Notes: a model not told the origin generated them from the sequence alone. A stretch of DNA of 37,946 nucleotides from an uncultured Sanguibacteroides sp. (GCF_900543425.1 NZ_UQRQ01000028.1:1-37946); one strand, 5' to 3'; shown: positions 25,204-34,429, counted from the first letter of the stretch. Translations and numbers: made by a program.

Positions 25204-25234
25204 CAAAGATAGTATTAATTATTTTAAAAACAAA
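25204..25234 (-). promoter_or_regulatory. Promoter of rimP-nusA-infB
   Basis: The minus strand reads TTTG (25231-25234), 19 nt, TATCTTTG (25204-25211), an exact consensus match. The predicted leader is about 60 nt. Confidence 0.8.
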
Positions 25235-25418
25235 GAGTTCTCTTTCAATTTTCTGTATAAATCATTTTTAATGCGGGTTTATTCCTAAATTTTGAGGGAA
25301 GAAGTTCGGATCGTGTGGAGAGACGAATTCTTTTGGTGTTTTTTGTCGGTTCTTCTGGTAAAGAGTAGTGTGAGAAAGAATAAGTACCGGGGAAATTATG
25401 AAACATATTCGTAATAAA
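25235..25418. other. Central part of the rimP/lpxD divergent intergenic region
   Basis: Between the two promoters of this 329-nt region I see no gene, strong repeat or RNA structure. Short frames that run into the neighbouring gene from here are not credible. Confidence 0.5.
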
Positions 25419-25451
25419 TTTACATAGTTCGAAATAAAATTTGTAAGTTTG
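25419..25451 (+). promoter_or_regulatory. Promoter of the lipid A operon
   Basis: TTTA (25419-25422), 21 nt, TAAGTTTG (25444-25451): the -7 element is exact, the -33 has one mismatch. The leader to the lpxD ATG at 25468 would be only about 10 nt. Confidence 0.55.
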
Positions 25452-25467
25452 CCGAAATTTTTGAGTT

Positions 25468-26499
25468 ATGGAGTTTAAAGCAAAAGATATTGCAGCTCTG
25501 CTAAATGGAGTTGTAGAAGGGGATCCTGAGATTTCTGTAAATAATGTATCAAAAATTGAGGAAGGAAAGCCGGGGACATTGGCTTTTTTGGCCAATCCGA
25601 AATACGAGCATTATATTTATACGACAGAGGCATCGATTGTTTTGGTGAATAAAACATTTGAGCCTGCTCATGAACTTTCTTGTACGATTATCCGGGTGGA
25701 ATCGGCTTATGATGCGATAGCTACTTTATTACAAATGTACGAGAGTATGCGTCCGAAACCGGTAGGGGTAGAGCAACCTTCTTTTGTTAGCGATAGTGCT
25801 GTCGTGGGAGAAAATCCCTATATCGGAGCCTTTGCTTATATCGGTAAAGGGGTGAAAATTGGGAATAATGTAAAAATATATCCTCAGGCTTATATCGGTG
25901 ACGGTGTTTCGATTGGAGACAATACGATCGTCTATTCCGGTGTAAAAATTTATCAGGGATGTGTTGTCGGAACTTCTTGTATCCTTCATGCGGGAGCTGT
26001 GATAGGAGCTGACGGATTCGGTTTTGCTCCTGAGGGTGACCACTATAAAAAAATTCCGCAGATCGGTAACGTTGTGATAGAAGATGATGTTGAAATAGGG
26101 GCAAATACCTGTATCGACCGGGCTACTATGGGATCGACATTTATTCGTAAAGGGGTTAAGCTGGATAATCTGATCCAGATCGCTCACAATGTAGTCGTTG
26201 GTACTAATACGGTTATTGCAGCCCAATCGGGAATTGCCGGAACGGCTAAGATCGGAGAAAATTGTGTTTTCGGGGGACAGGTAGGTGTTATCGGGCATTT
26301 GACCATAGGAGCGGGCACGCAGGTTGCGGCTCAAAGTGGCATTGCGGCAAATATACCGGAAAAATCCATACTCCGGGGATCTCCCGCTTTTGATCTTCCA
26401 AAATATCAGAAATGTTATGTCGTTTTCCGTAAATTACCAGAACTTTACGGGCAGATAAAAGATTTGGAGAAAGAGATAAAAACCTTAAAGTCGAAATAG
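25468..26499 (+). CDS. lpxD: UDP-3-O-acyl-glucosamine N-acyltransferase
   Basis: A 343-residue acyltransferase that adds the second hydroxyacyl chain in lipid A synthesis. An N-terminal uridine-binding domain (about 1-100, with VSKIEEGKPGTLAFLANPKY) is followed by a left-handed beta-helix of hexapeptide repeats (about 105-310; GANTCIDRATMGSTFI, then the catalytic-His region LIQIAHNVVVG). SGIAANIPEKSILRGSPA and a C-terminal helix close it. It is the first gene of the operon; only two bases separate it from lpxC/fabZ. It diverges from rimP-nusA-infB. Confidence 0.96.
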   Translation: MEFKAKDIAALLNGVVEGDPEISVNNVSKIEEGKPGTLAFLANPKYEHYIYTTEASIVLVNKTFEPAHELSCTIIRVESAYDAIATLLQMYESMRPKPVGVEQPSFVSDSAVVGENPYIGAFAYIGKGVKIGNNVKIYPQAYIGDGVSIGDNTIVYSGVKIYQGCVVGTSCILHAGAVIGADGFGFAPEGDHYKKIPQIGNVVIEDDVEIGANTCIDRATMGSTFIRKGVKLDNLIQIAHNVVVGTNTVIAAQSGIAGTAKIGENCVFGGQVGVIGHLTIGAGTQVAAQSGIAANIPEKSILRGSPAFDLPKYQKCYVVFRKLPELYGQIKDLEKEIKTLKSK

Positions 26500-26501
26500 A
26501 G

Positions 26502-27902
26502 ATGACAGTAAAGCAAAAAACTTTAAAAGGAGAGTTTTCTCTAAGCGGTAAAGGGTTACATACCGGTAAACATGTTACGGTAACCTTTAAGCCTGCTATG
26601 GAGAATTTCGGTTATAAGATACATCGGATAGATTTAGACGGAACTCCTGAAATTCCAGCTTTAGCTGAATATGTGAAATTTGTAGATCGGGCAAGTTGCC
26701 TCGAGAAGGATGGAGTGCATATATATACCATGGAGCATGCGATAGCAGCCTTGTATGGGAGTGGAATAGACAACTGTTTGATCGAGTTGAATGGGGAGGA
26801 GTTTCCGATTTTAGACGGAAGCTCCAAATTGTATACGGACGAAATTGCTAAAATCGGCTTGGAGGAACAGGCTGCAGATCGGAAATATTTTGTCGTGAAA
26901 GAGCAGATGGAATATGTGAGTGAAGATGGTTTGACCAAATTGACCCTATTGCCGGATAAGGATTATAACGTGAATTTGGTCGTGGCCTATGATTCTCCTT
27001 ATTTGAAGATGCAATATGCAACCTATTCGGAGAATAACGTTGATTTTGCCAAAGATTTCGCTCCTTGCCGTACCTTCGTTTTTTTGCGGGAAATTGAGAT
27101 GTTATTGCAGCATAACCTGATCAAGGGAGGAGACTTGGATAATGCTATTGTTATCGTGGATCGCAAGATATCTCAGGAAGAGGTCGATCGGTTGGCAAAA
27201 TTATTCAATTACGATTCGATAGAGGTGAAAGAGGGAATATTGAATAATCTGACATTGTATTTTGACAATGAACCGGCTCGTCATAAATTGTTGGATGTTA
27301 TCGGGGATTTGGCTTTATGCGGGCGTTTCATTAAGGGCCGGGTAATTGCAGAGAGACCGGGTCATAAGGCAAATGCCGCTATGGCTCAAAAAATATATAA
27401 AGCTATTCTTCATGCGGAGCGCGGAGATGTTTGTCCCGATGTGGATGTTACATCGGAGCCGTTGATGGACATCAATAAGGTAAAGTCTTTGTTGCCTCAT
27501 CGGCCTCCTTTCTTATTAGTGGATAAAATATACGAGGTGACCGATGATATTGTGATCGGGTGTAAAAATGTGACCATGAACGAACCGTTCTTCGTGGGAC
27601 ATTTCCCGGATGAACCGGTGATGCCTGGAGTATTGATCGTGGAGGCAATGGCTCAATGCGGGGGAATTTTAGTTCTCAATCAAGTGGAGGATCCGGAAAA
27701 TTATTCTACTTATTTTGTGAAAATCGATGGAATAAAATTCCGTCGGAAAGTGGTTCCGGGAGATACGCTGATATTTAAATTAGTGAAAACCGCTCCGATT
27801 CGGCGTGGGATTGTGACGATGAAAGCTTACGCTTTTGTCGGAAAGAATTTGGTATGTGAAGTTGCAGAGTTCATGGCGCAAGTTGCAAAAACCAAGAAGT
27901 AA
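26502..27902 (+). CDS. lpxC-fabZ: Bifunctional UDP-3-O-acyl-N-acetylglucosamine deacetylase / 3-hydroxyacyl-ACP dehydratase
   Basis: A 466-residue fusion known from Bacteroidetes. The LpxC half (about 1-310) has LSGKGLHTGKHVTVTFKPA, MEHAIAALYGSGIDNCLIEL and HKLLDVIGDLALCGRFIKG; the zinc ligands are the His in MEHA and the His/Asp of HKLLD, and ERPGHKANAAMA carries the catalytic His. It removes acetyl from the lipid A precursor, the committed step. The FabZ half (about 325-466) has LLPHRPPFLLVDKIYEV with its active-site His and GHFPDEPVMPGVLIVEAMAQ with Glu; it dehydrates hydroxyacyl-ACP. The fusion puts the enzymes competing for hydroxyacyl-ACP on one chain. It is flanked by lpxD and lpxA. 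Confidence 0.97.
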   Translation: MTVKQKTLKGEFSLSGKGLHTGKHVTVTFKPAMENFGYKIHRIDLDGTPEIPALAEYVKFVDRASCLEKDGVHIYTMEHAIAALYGSGIDNCLIELNGEEFPILDGSSKLYTDEIAKIGLEEQAADRKYFVVKEQMEYVSEDGLTKLTLLPDKDYNVNLVVAYDSPYLKMQYATYSENNVDFAKDFAPCRTFVFLREIEMLLQHNLIKGGDLDNAIVIVDRKISQEEVDRLAKLFNYDSIEVKEGILNNLTLYFDNEPARHKLLDVIGDLALCGRFIKGRVIAERPGHKANAAMAQKIYKAILHAERGDVCPDVDVTSEPLMDINKVKSLLPHRPPFLLVDKIYEVTDDIVIGCKNVTMNEPFFVGHFPDEPVMPGVLIVEAMAQCGGILVLNQVEDPENYSTYFVKIDGIKFRRKVVPGDTLIFKLVKTAPIRRGIVTMKAYAFVGKNLVCEVAEFMAQVAKTKK

Positions 27903-27971
27903 TTGTATACTTGCATCCTGAATTTTAATAATAGTGTGTAGAAAATAGATTTAAAATCAAATAAAAAACGA

Positions 27972-28751
27972 ATGAAACAACCGTTAGCATATGTTCATCC
28001 GGAAGCGCAAATCGCCGATAATGTAGTGATCGAGCCTTTTGTAACGATAGATAAGAATGTGGTGATTGAAGAAGGATCGCGTATCGGATCGAATGTAACC
28101 ATATTGGAAGGTGCGCACATTGGAAAGAATTGTAAGATATTTCCAGGAGCCGTTATTTCGGCAGTTCCACAAGATTTGAAATTTAAAGGAGAAAAAACAA
28201 TCGTAATGATTGGTGATAATACCACGATTCGGGAGTGTGTGACCGTGAATCGGGGGACGGCAGCCAAAGGCATCACCAAAATTGGTAATAATTGTTTGAT
28301 TATGGCGTACGCTCATATTGCTCACGATTGTGAAATCGGTAATAATTGCATTATAACGAATGCCTGCCAGTTGGCGGGTGAAGTTGTGGTGGATGATTTT
28401 GCTATTTTGGGGGGTATGACTGCCGTGCATCAATTTGTACATATCGGGCGCCACGTAATGATTCAGGGTGGTTCTTTGATCGGTAAGGATGTTCCTCCTT
28501 TCGTGAAGGCCGGAAGATTACCGCTTTCTTATGCCGGAGTGAACTCTATCGGGTTGCGCCGCCGGGAATTTACAAATGAAAAAATCAACGAGATACAGGA
28601 TATCTATCGGATTCTTTATCAATCCGGTTTAAACAATTCCGATGCGATAGAACGCATTGAAGCGGAAATGCCCGCTTCCAAGGAAAGAGATGAAATCATT
28701 CTTTTCGTTCGTAATAGCAAGCGAGGAATTATGAAAGGATATTTAGGATAA
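27972..28751 (+). CDS. lpxA: UDP-N-acetylglucosamine O-acyltransferase
   Basis: A 259-residue trimeric left-handed beta-helix enzyme that starts lipid A synthesis by acylating UDP-GlcNAc. Hexapeptide repeats cover about residues 5-190. GAVISAVPQDLKFKGEKT and IRECVTVNRGTAAKGITKIG are hallmark stretches; AYAHIAHDCEIGNNCIITN and AVHQFVHIGRHVMIQGGS hold the active-site histidines. The C-terminal helical part (about 195-259) begins RLPLSYAGVNSIGLRRREF. It follows the lpxC/fabZ gene by 69 nt without an obvious promoter and ends at a strong terminator. Confidence 0.97.
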   Translation: MKQPLAYVHPEAQIADNVVIEPFVTIDKNVVIEEGSRIGSNVTILEGAHIGKNCKIFPGAVISAVPQDLKFKGEKTIVMIGDNTTIRECVTVNRGTAAKGITKIGNNCLIMAYAHIAHDCEIGNNCIITNACQLAGEVVVDDFAILGGMTAVHQFVHIGRHVMIQGGSLIGKDVPPFVKAGRLPLSYAGVNSIGLRRREFTNEKINEIQDIYRILYQSGLNNSDAIERIEAEMPASKERDEIILFVRNSKRGIMKGYLG

Positions 28752-28778
28752 AAAAAAGCGCCGATCGGCGCTTTTTTT
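28752..28778. terminator. Bidirectional terminator after lpxA
   Basis: AAAAAAGCGCC and GGCGCTTTTTTT enclose a GATC loop, a nearly perfect palindrome. It lies between convergent lpxA and the FN3 gene and fits both strands. Confidence 0.93.
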
Positions 28779-28791
28779 ATTAGTACAAGTT

Positions 28792-29235
28792 TTATTCCTC
28801 TTGTCTATACGGAATTTTAGTTCCCTCTTCTACTGTATCGGTAGTGTATATCTTATCGAGAAAGGAGGGAGCGTATGATTTTGCAGGTCCCGGAGGGGGA
28901 GGACAATCTAATCTATACGAAATATCATAATCATCATCCCGAATCTCGACGGTAACAGATTTAGAAGGATCTCCTAAACCGTATCTTGTTTCTGCGCGGG
29001 CTCTAAATTCATAATCGTAACCAGGGATTAATTCCGTAATTTTGATAGTTGAAATAAAGGATTTGACAGGAATCCATTCTTTATGATCAAGTCTACGGTA
29101 TTCGATAATGTATCTTTCTATTGGAGCTGGATAATATCGAACTTCGGCTGTTATTGTTACAGAAGTTACAGCAAATAGTGATACATTAAAACATAACAAT
29201 GCACATAGCATCGTCCATTTCTTAAGTAATTTCAT
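28792..29235 (-). CDS. Small secreted fibronectin type III-like protein
   Basis: A 147-residue protein with a signal peptide (MLCALLCFNVSLFA). Mature residues about 22-100 look like one FN3 domain: PIERYIIEYRRLDHKEWIPV, ITELIPGYDYEFRARAET and GLGDPSKSVTVEIRDD have the usual Y/W and strand pattern. A proline-rich stretch (CPPPPGP) and an acidic tail follow. No anchor or enzymatic domain is present, so binding is the only role one can suggest. It is monocistronic, with a clear promoter upstream and a shared terminator downstream. I do not recognise a named family. Confidence 0.75.
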   Translation of the reverse strand: MKLLKKWTMLCALLCFNVSLFAVTSVTITAEVRYYPAPIERYIIEYRRLDHKEWIPVKSFISTIKITELIPGYDYEFRARAETRYGLGDPSKSVTVEIRDDDYDISYRLDCPPPPGPAKSYAPSFLDKIYTTDTVEEGTKIPYRQEE

Positions 29236-29266
29236 AATAATTAATTTAATTAATAAAAATATATCT

Positions 29267-29297
29267 CAAATATAGGGTGTAAAATTTAAATATCAAA
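29267..29297 (-). promoter_or_regulatory. Promoter of the FN3-like gene
   Basis: On the minus strand TTTG (29294-29297), 19 nt, TATATTTG (29267-29274). The leader is about 25 nt. The surrounding 29236-29440 is extremely A+T-rich and otherwise empty. Confidence 0.75.
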
Positions 29298-29441
29298 AAT
29301 AAATTATTATTATTTTAATAAAATAAATAAAATAATCTCATGAATTATATAGATAGAAATGATGATGCCAAATATTTGATTTTTATAAATATCGTAGATA
29401 ATGATTTAATTTCTATATCGAGTTTTGATTGTTTTTTGAGA

Positions 29442-29472
29442 TAAAAAAAACCTTGTTGTTTAGCAACAAGGT
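29442..29472 (-). terminator. Terminator of pckA
   Basis: ACCTTGTTG (29450-29458) pairs exactly with CAACAAGGT (29464-29472) around TTTAG, and a run of eight or more Ts follows on the minus strand. Confidence 0.9.
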
Positions 29473-29499
29473 CTTTTAAGTATATGGTGTAATATCGGA

Positions 29500-31107
29500 T
29501 TACAATTTCGGTCCGGCAGTAACCAAGGATTTTCCGTGAGCGTTTCCGGTAAATTTTTCAAAATTCTTAACGAAACGTCCGGCGAGGTCTTTGGCTTTTG
29601 TTTCCCAATCGGCAACTTTTGCATAGGTATTGCGCGGATCCAGGATGTTGGTGTCAACTCCCGGAAGAGCCGTTGGAACAGCCAAGTTGAAATAAGGAAT
29701 CTCCTTCATTTCTGCCTTATCGATAGAACCGTCTAAGATAGCATCGATAATACCGCGCGTGTCTTTAATGGATATCCGTTTTCCGGTTCCGTTCCATCCG
29801 GTGTTTACCAAGTAAGCGGTAGCTCCGACAGCTTCCATTCTCTTTACCAATTCCTGTCCGTATTTGGTCGGGTGTAAAGAAAGGAATGCGGCTCCGAAAC
29901 AAGCGGAGAAGGTCGGTGTCGGTTCGGTAATACCTCTTTCTGTTCCGGCTAACTTGGCGGTGAAGCCGCTTAAGAAATAGTATTGGGTTTGTTCCGGAGT
30001 TAATTTGGAAACCGGAGGCAATACTCCGAATGCATCGGCTGTCAGGAAGATTACTTTTTTGGCGTGTCCCCCTTTGGAGATCGGTTTTACGATATTCTTG
30101 ATATGATAAATCGGATAAGAAACACGGGTATTTTCAGTAACCGACTTGTCAGCGAAATCGATTTTACCGTTAGCATCTACCGTAACGTTTTCGAGCAAAG
30201 CATCGCGGGTAATGGCATTGTAAATATCCGGTTCTGCCTCCTTGGACAAGTTGATAACTTTGGCATAGCAACCGCCTTCGTAGTTAAATACTCCTTCGTC
30301 ATCCCAACCGTGCTCATCGTCCCCGATCAACAAACGTTTCGGATCGGTAGACAGGGTCGTTTTACCCGTTCCCGACAAACCGAAGAAGATAGCTGTGTTT
30401 TCTCCGTTCAAGTCCGTGTTGGCAGAACAGTGCATAGAGGCAATACCTCTTAACGGATTCAAATAGTTCATGATGGAGAACAATCCTTTTTTCATCTCTC
30501 CGCCATACCAAGTATTTAGAATAACCTGTTCTTTTGTGGCCAGGTTAAATACGGTTGCCGTTTCGGAGTTTAATCCTAACTCCTTATAGTTTTCGACTTT
30601 TGCTTTGGAAGCGTTGAAACAAACGAAATCGGGTTCTCCGTAGTTCGCTAACTCTTCTTCCGTCGGACGGATGAACATGTTCTTAACAAAGTGAGCTTGC
30701 CAAGCTACTTCCATGATAAAACGAACCTTCAAACGGGTACTGGGATTCGCACCGCAGAATGTATCCACCACGAATAATCTTTTTCCTGATAACTCTTTGA
30801 TAGCTAATTCTTTCAATGCTTTCCAAGTCGTTTCGGATGTTGGTTTGTTATCGTTTTTATATTCATCGGATGTCCACCATACTGAATCTTCACTCGCCGC
30901 ATTCTTAACAAAGAACTTATCTTTGGGGGAACGACCCGTGTAGATACCGGTCATCACATTAACAGCTCCTAATTCGGTTACGACACCTTTATCGTAGCCC
31001 GTTAAACCCGGTTTGGTCTCTTCCTCGAAAAGTGTTTCGTAGGAAGGATTGTGTAAGATCTCTGTTACACCGGTAATTCCATACTTGCTTAAATCTAATT
31101 TTGACAT
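29500..31107 (-). CDS. pckA: Phosphoenolpyruvate carboxykinase (ATP)
   Basis: A 535-residue enzyme that interconverts oxaloacetate + ATP and phosphoenolpyruvate + CO2 + ADP. In anaerobic Bacteroidales it usually runs towards oxaloacetate to feed the succinate branch. GIYTGRSPKDKFFV is the substrate-binding N-terminal motif; NTWYGGEMKKGLFSIMN carries metal and substrate ligands; FGLSGTGKTTLSTDP is the P-loop (kinase-1a), followed by LIGDDEHGWDDEGVFNYEGG. The start MSKLDLSKYGITGV is chosen at 31107; a longer frame to 31164 would begin in the promoter and does not resemble the family. Monocistronic, with its own terminator. Confidence 0.97.
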   Translation of the reverse strand: MSKLDLSKYGITGVTEILHNPSYETLFEEETKPGLTGYDKGVVTELGAVNVMTGIYTGRSPKDKFFVKNAASEDSVWWTSDEYKNDNKPTSETTWKALKELAIKELSGKRLFVVDTFCGANPSTRLKVRFIMEVAWQAHFVKNMFIRPTEEELANYGEPDFVCFNASKAKVENYKELGLNSETATVFNLATKEQVILNTWYGGEMKKGLFSIMNYLNPLRGIASMHCSANTDLNGENTAIFFGLSGTGKTTLSTDPKRLLIGDDEHGWDDEGVFNYEGGCYAKVINLSKEAEPDIYNAITRDALLENVTVDANGKIDFADKSVTENTRVSYPIYHIKNIVKPISKGGHAKKVIFLTADAFGVLPPVSKLTPEQTQYYFLSGFTAKLAGTERGITEPTPTFSACFGAAFLSLHPTKYGQELVKRMEAVGATAYLVNTGWNGTGKRISIKDTRGIIDAILDGSIDKAEMKEIPYFNLAVPTALPGVDTNILDPRNTYAKVADWETKAKDLAGRFVKNFEKFTGNAHGKSLVTAGPKL

Positions 31108-31161
31108 AATAGTAAATTTATATAAACCATTTATTAATACTTTTTTTCTGTAATTACTTTG

Positions 31162-31169
31162 CAAATGTA
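31162..31169 (-). promoter_or_regulatory. Putative -7 element of pckA
   Basis: The minus strand reads TACATTTG, an exact -7 match about 55 nt before the chosen ATG. No TTTG is found at the normal -33 distance, so the promoter may need an activator. Confidence 0.45.
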
Positions 31170-31242
31170 GGAAACATTTTGTTATAAATTTATCTTCTTC
31201 TTTTTTCCTCTTCTCCTTTATGCTTTATTAACGTTCAAAATT

Positions 31243-31812
31243 TCATTCTATATTAGCACTGCTCTTCAAGCGCTCGAAAATCAGTCGGACGTATTTATCC
31301 GCTCGGATTTTATGAGTGACATTTTGGATATAATTCGCCGAAAACGGGGTATTTAGCTTTTTGTCGATCCGATTTCTTGCGATAGCGGTTAAGGCGGCTA
31401 CCTGAAGATAGGGATCGTCTGATTCCAAGAACTCATGTACGATTTCTTCTATATCTTCTCGTTTTGATAATACGAGAGTTCCAAAATATTCGGCGATCTC
31501 GAAATTGAAACACAAAGATAACAATTGTGTAATTTTTTCTTTAATTGCCATTGAAGAAGGTAACAAGAAACATGCCAAAATTTGTTCTTCGCGTCTTCTG
31601 GTACCCCATAACAAAAGAGCGAGTTCCAGATTCTGAGGGTAGTTTTGGGATAGTGTCTTCAGAGATAAATAGCTGGCCCCGACTTGTCCTTGGGTATCCG
31701 CTCCGATTCTTTTCAAACTGTCTAATCCTTTTCCGTTCTGTAGCCGGTATATCCGGTGACAGATCTGGTGAAACAGTAGTTCCAGTTCTTTATTAATCGG
31801 GTGTATTTCCAT
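31243..31812 (-). CDS. AlkD-like HEAT-repeat protein (putative DNA alkylation repair)
   Basis: A 189-residue, all-helical soluble protein. LELALLLWGTRRREEQILAC resembles the 'LA..LW.S...E.R.LA' repeat of AlkC/AlkD-type DNA glycosylases, and DIEEIVHEFLESDDPYLQVA plus ALTAIARN reads like a further HEAT-like repeat. It is somewhat shorter than typical AlkD. The catalytic Asp and aromatic residues of the DNA cleft cannot be assigned with certainty, so the enzymatic role is tentative. It is divergent from the DPP4 gene. A TAACTTTG -7-like box on the minus strand (31853-31860) lies about 40 nt before its start. Confidence 0.5.
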   Translation of the reverse strand: MEIHPINKELELLFHQICHRIYRLQNGKGLDSLKRIGADTQGQVGASYLSLKTLSQNYPQNLELALLLWGTRRREEQILACFLLPSSMAIKEKITQLLSLCFNFEIAEYFGTLVLSKREDIEEIVHEFLESDDPYLQVAALTAIARNRIDKKLNTPFSANYIQNVTHKIRADKYVRLIFERLKSSANIE

Positions 31813-32054
31813 AATTCGCTAAATATAAAGTCTACGTTATTTTAATACTCTACAAAGTTAGTGATAAGAATTTAGATTTGTTTATTTGCAGGTATGTTTT
31901 GTAGCATATACAAACGTTTGAGTAGATGAGTTTTATCCCTCGACTTCGTTTGTTAAAAAATTATTAAGTCTTTATAAAAAATAAATTATTCCAATAGATG
32001 TTTCTATCTTCGTTCCCGTTTCTAAAAAGAAAGGTTTATTTTAAATATAGTATA

Positions 32055-34403
32055 ATGATGATGAAATATTTTCTATGGTTGTTTCCTTGTTTTCTTGCGT
32101 TCATTTGTTCCGGTCAACAGGCCAACTATAAACGTGCCGAGCAATTTATGCGGGGAAAGGGCAATGATTTGATCGGCTCTACGAAAGTCGAACCCAAATT
32201 TCTTAAAGAGAGTGATAAATTTTGGTTTACTTACAAAACGGGTGACGGTTTACGTTACTATTTTGTAGATCCGAAAGCCCGAAAAAAGCAAGAACTTTTC
32301 GATCGTGATTTTATGGCAAAGGAGTTGAGTAAGATCACTCACAAACCGATAAATAGTAAAAACTTAGCTTTACAGGATATCCGATTTAAAGAAGATGAAA
32401 AAACAATGACTTTTCGACTGGATACTTTTGCATTTTCTTATCATATCTCTACGAAACAATTAGTGAAACTGGATTCTTTAGAGCGAGAAGAGAAGTCTAA
32501 AGCCCGTACGGGGCTTGTCGGTAGCTATTCTCCTGACAGTACTTACGTGGTGTACGCTAAAAAGCATAATCTATATGCGATGCGGGTAAAAGATTCTGTT
32601 GAAACCCAATTAACCACTGATGGGGATATGTATTATTCTTATGCTTACGCGGAAGAAGATACTTCTACTCAGAAAATGGCAGCTAAAATCGTGTGGTTTA
32701 AGAATTCCAATCGTTTTTACGTGAGGCGGTCGGATGACAGGAAGGTGAATTCTTTATTTGTCATTGATGTTTTGGGAGAACGTCCTCGTTTGCAAAAGTA
32801 TAAATATGTTTTTGCCGGAGACGAGCATGTGACACAGTACGATCTCTCTATTTTCGACGTGGATACCAAAAAACAGATTCAGGTTCCGATTGAAAAGTGG
32901 AAAGATCAGAAACTGAGTGTTTTATATGTGGCGAAGAAAACGGACAAATTTTATGTGCAACGTAAAAAGCGGACGTGCGACGAACTGGATATCTGTGAGG
33001 TCGATGCGATTACCGGTGAGGTGAAGGTTTTGATAAATGAAACGGATAAGCCTTATTTTAATGATGATTTTTATCATATCTCTTTTCTGAATGACGGAGA
33101 GGATATCATATGGTGGTCCGAACGTACTGGACATGGGCATTTTTATCATTATGACGGGAAAGGAAATCTAAAGAATGAAATTACGTCAGGCGACTGGACG
33201 GCCGGAAAAATGATAAAAATAGATACGGTTAATCGAACGATGTATTTTAGTGCCTATGGTCAGGTAAAAGGAGAGCCTCCCTATTATGCGCGAATTAACA
33301 AAGCCGATATTGACGGCAAAAAGGGTGTTGAGATACTGACACCTGAGATGGCAACCCATACCGCTGATTTTTCTCATTCCGGACGCTATTTTGTAGATAA
33401 TTATTCTCGTGCGGATTTGGAGCCGAGAAGCGTAGTAAGAGACAATAAAGGTAAGATCGTATTCGAATTGCCGAAGCCTGATCTTTCCCGTTTGTATGAG
33501 ACGGGTTGGAAATTGCCCGAGCCTTTTACCGTGAAAGCGGCCGATGGAGTGACCGATTTATATGGTTTTATGTGGAAACCTTTTGATTTTGATTCGACCC
33601 AAACCTATCCGGTCATTTCCTATGTATATCCGGGACCGCAGACAGAACCTTTCCCTCTGGTGTTTAGTGTTACTTCTGTTTACAATGCAGGATTGGCTCA
33701 AGTCGGTTTTGTAGTGATTTCTTTCGGACATCGCGGCGGAACTCCTTTACGGGATAAATGGTATCATACTTATGGCTACGGCAACTTACGGGATTATCCC
33801 TTGGCAGATGATAAATACGGTATAGAACAATTGGCCGCCCGTCATCCTTTTATTGATATTTCGCGAGTGGGTATTTTCGGGCATTCCGGGGGTGGTTTTA
33901 TGTCTACGGCTGCCTTGTGTACGTATCCTGACTTTTATACGGCTGCAGTATCCTCTGCCGGTAATCACGACAATAATATCTATAATCAATGGTGGGGAGA
34001 GACTCATCATGGAGTTGAAGAAAAGGTTCGGGAGGTTCGGGAAACGATAAAGGATTCTCTTACGGGGAAAGATACGACGATCGTTCGTCAGGAAGCTTAT
34101 TTTAAAACCCATGTCCCGACTAATATGGAATTGGCGAAACAGTTGAGAGGGTATTTACTGTTAGTGACGGGAGACGTGGATAATAACGTGCATCCGGGTA
34201 ATACCCTTCGGATGGCAGACGCTTTATTGAAAGCCGGAAAAAATTTCGATTTGGTAGTACTTCCGGGTATTCGCCACGGGTTTTCCGGAATTCAGGATGA
34301 TTTCTTCCAACGAAAGATGTGGTTCCATTTTGCCAAACACCTTCTGGGCGATTATACATCGGAGAGTTATCGGGAAATCGATGAATATAATAGAAAAAAA
34401 TAA
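32055..34403 (+). CDS. Dipeptidyl peptidase IV (S9B serine peptidase)
   Basis: About 782 residues. After a signal sequence (FLWLFPCFLAFICSGQQ) comes a beta-propeller (about 60-500) and a C-terminal alpha/beta-hydrolase domain. The catalytic triad is visible: the Ser in VGIFGHSGGGFMS, the Asp in VTGDVDNNVHPGNTLRM and the His in LPGIRHGF. It removes X-Pro/X-Ala dipeptides from peptides in the periplasm or at the surface, in line with peptide use by gut Bacteroidales. The nucleophile elbow GHSGGG differs from the commoner GWSYGG of DPP4. Three ATGs stand in a row at 32055-32063; a longer frame from 31998 would put a charged stretch before the signal peptide. The stop lies inside the terminator. 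Confidence 0.9.
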   Translation: MMMKYFLWLFPCFLAFICSGQQANYKRAEQFMRGKGNDLIGSTKVEPKFLKESDKFWFTYKTGDGLRYYFVDPKARKKQELFDRDFMAKELSKITHKPINSKNLALQDIRFKEDEKTMTFRLDTFAFSYHISTKQLVKLDSLEREEKSKARTGLVGSYSPDSTYVVYAKKHNLYAMRVKDSVETQLTTDGDMYYSYAYAEEDTSTQKMAAKIVWFKNSNRFYVRRSDDRKVNSLFVIDVLGERPRLQKYKYVFAGDEHVTQYDLSIFDVDTKKQIQVPIEKWKDQKLSVLYVAKKTDKFYVQRKKRTCDELDICEVDAITGEVKVLINETDKPYFNDDFYHISFLNDGEDIIWWSERTGHGHFYHYDGKGNLKNEITSGDWTAGKMIKIDTVNRTMYFSAYGQVKGEPPYYARINKADIDGKKGVEILTPEMATHTADFSHSGRYFVDNYSRADLEPRSVVRDNKGKIVFELPKPDLSRLYETGWKLPEPFTVKAADGVTDLYGFMWKPFDFDSTQTYPVISYVYPGPQTEPFPLVFSVTSVYNAGLAQVGFVVISFGHRGGTPLRDKWYHTYGYGNLRDYPLADDKYGIEQLAARHPFIDISRVGIFGHSGGGFMSTAALCTYPDFYTAAVSSAGNHDNNIYNQWWGETHHGVEEKVREVRETIKDSLTGKDTTIVRQEAYFKTHVPTNMELAKQLRGYLLLVTGDVDNNVHPGNTLRMADALLKAGKNFDLVVLPGIRHGFSGIQDDFFQRKMWFHFAKHLLGDYTSESYREIDEYNRKK

Positions 34404-34429
34404 AGGTCGCAATTGCGACCTTTATTTTT
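34396..34429. terminator. Bidirectional terminator overlapping two stop codons
   Basis: AAAAATAAAGGTCGC (34396-34410) pairs perfectly with the mirror arm to 34429, with AATT as the loop. The DPP4 stop (34401-34403) lies in one arm and the valS stop (34428-34430) touches the other. Confidence 0.95.

Noticed and set aside
31108..31164. N-terminal extension of pckA
   Set aside because: The extra 19 residues do not match the family and overlap the -7 element at 31162-31169.
31998..32054. N-terminal extension of DPP4
   Set aside because: It would place a basic stretch in front of an already complete signal peptide; ATGs at 32055-32063 fit better.
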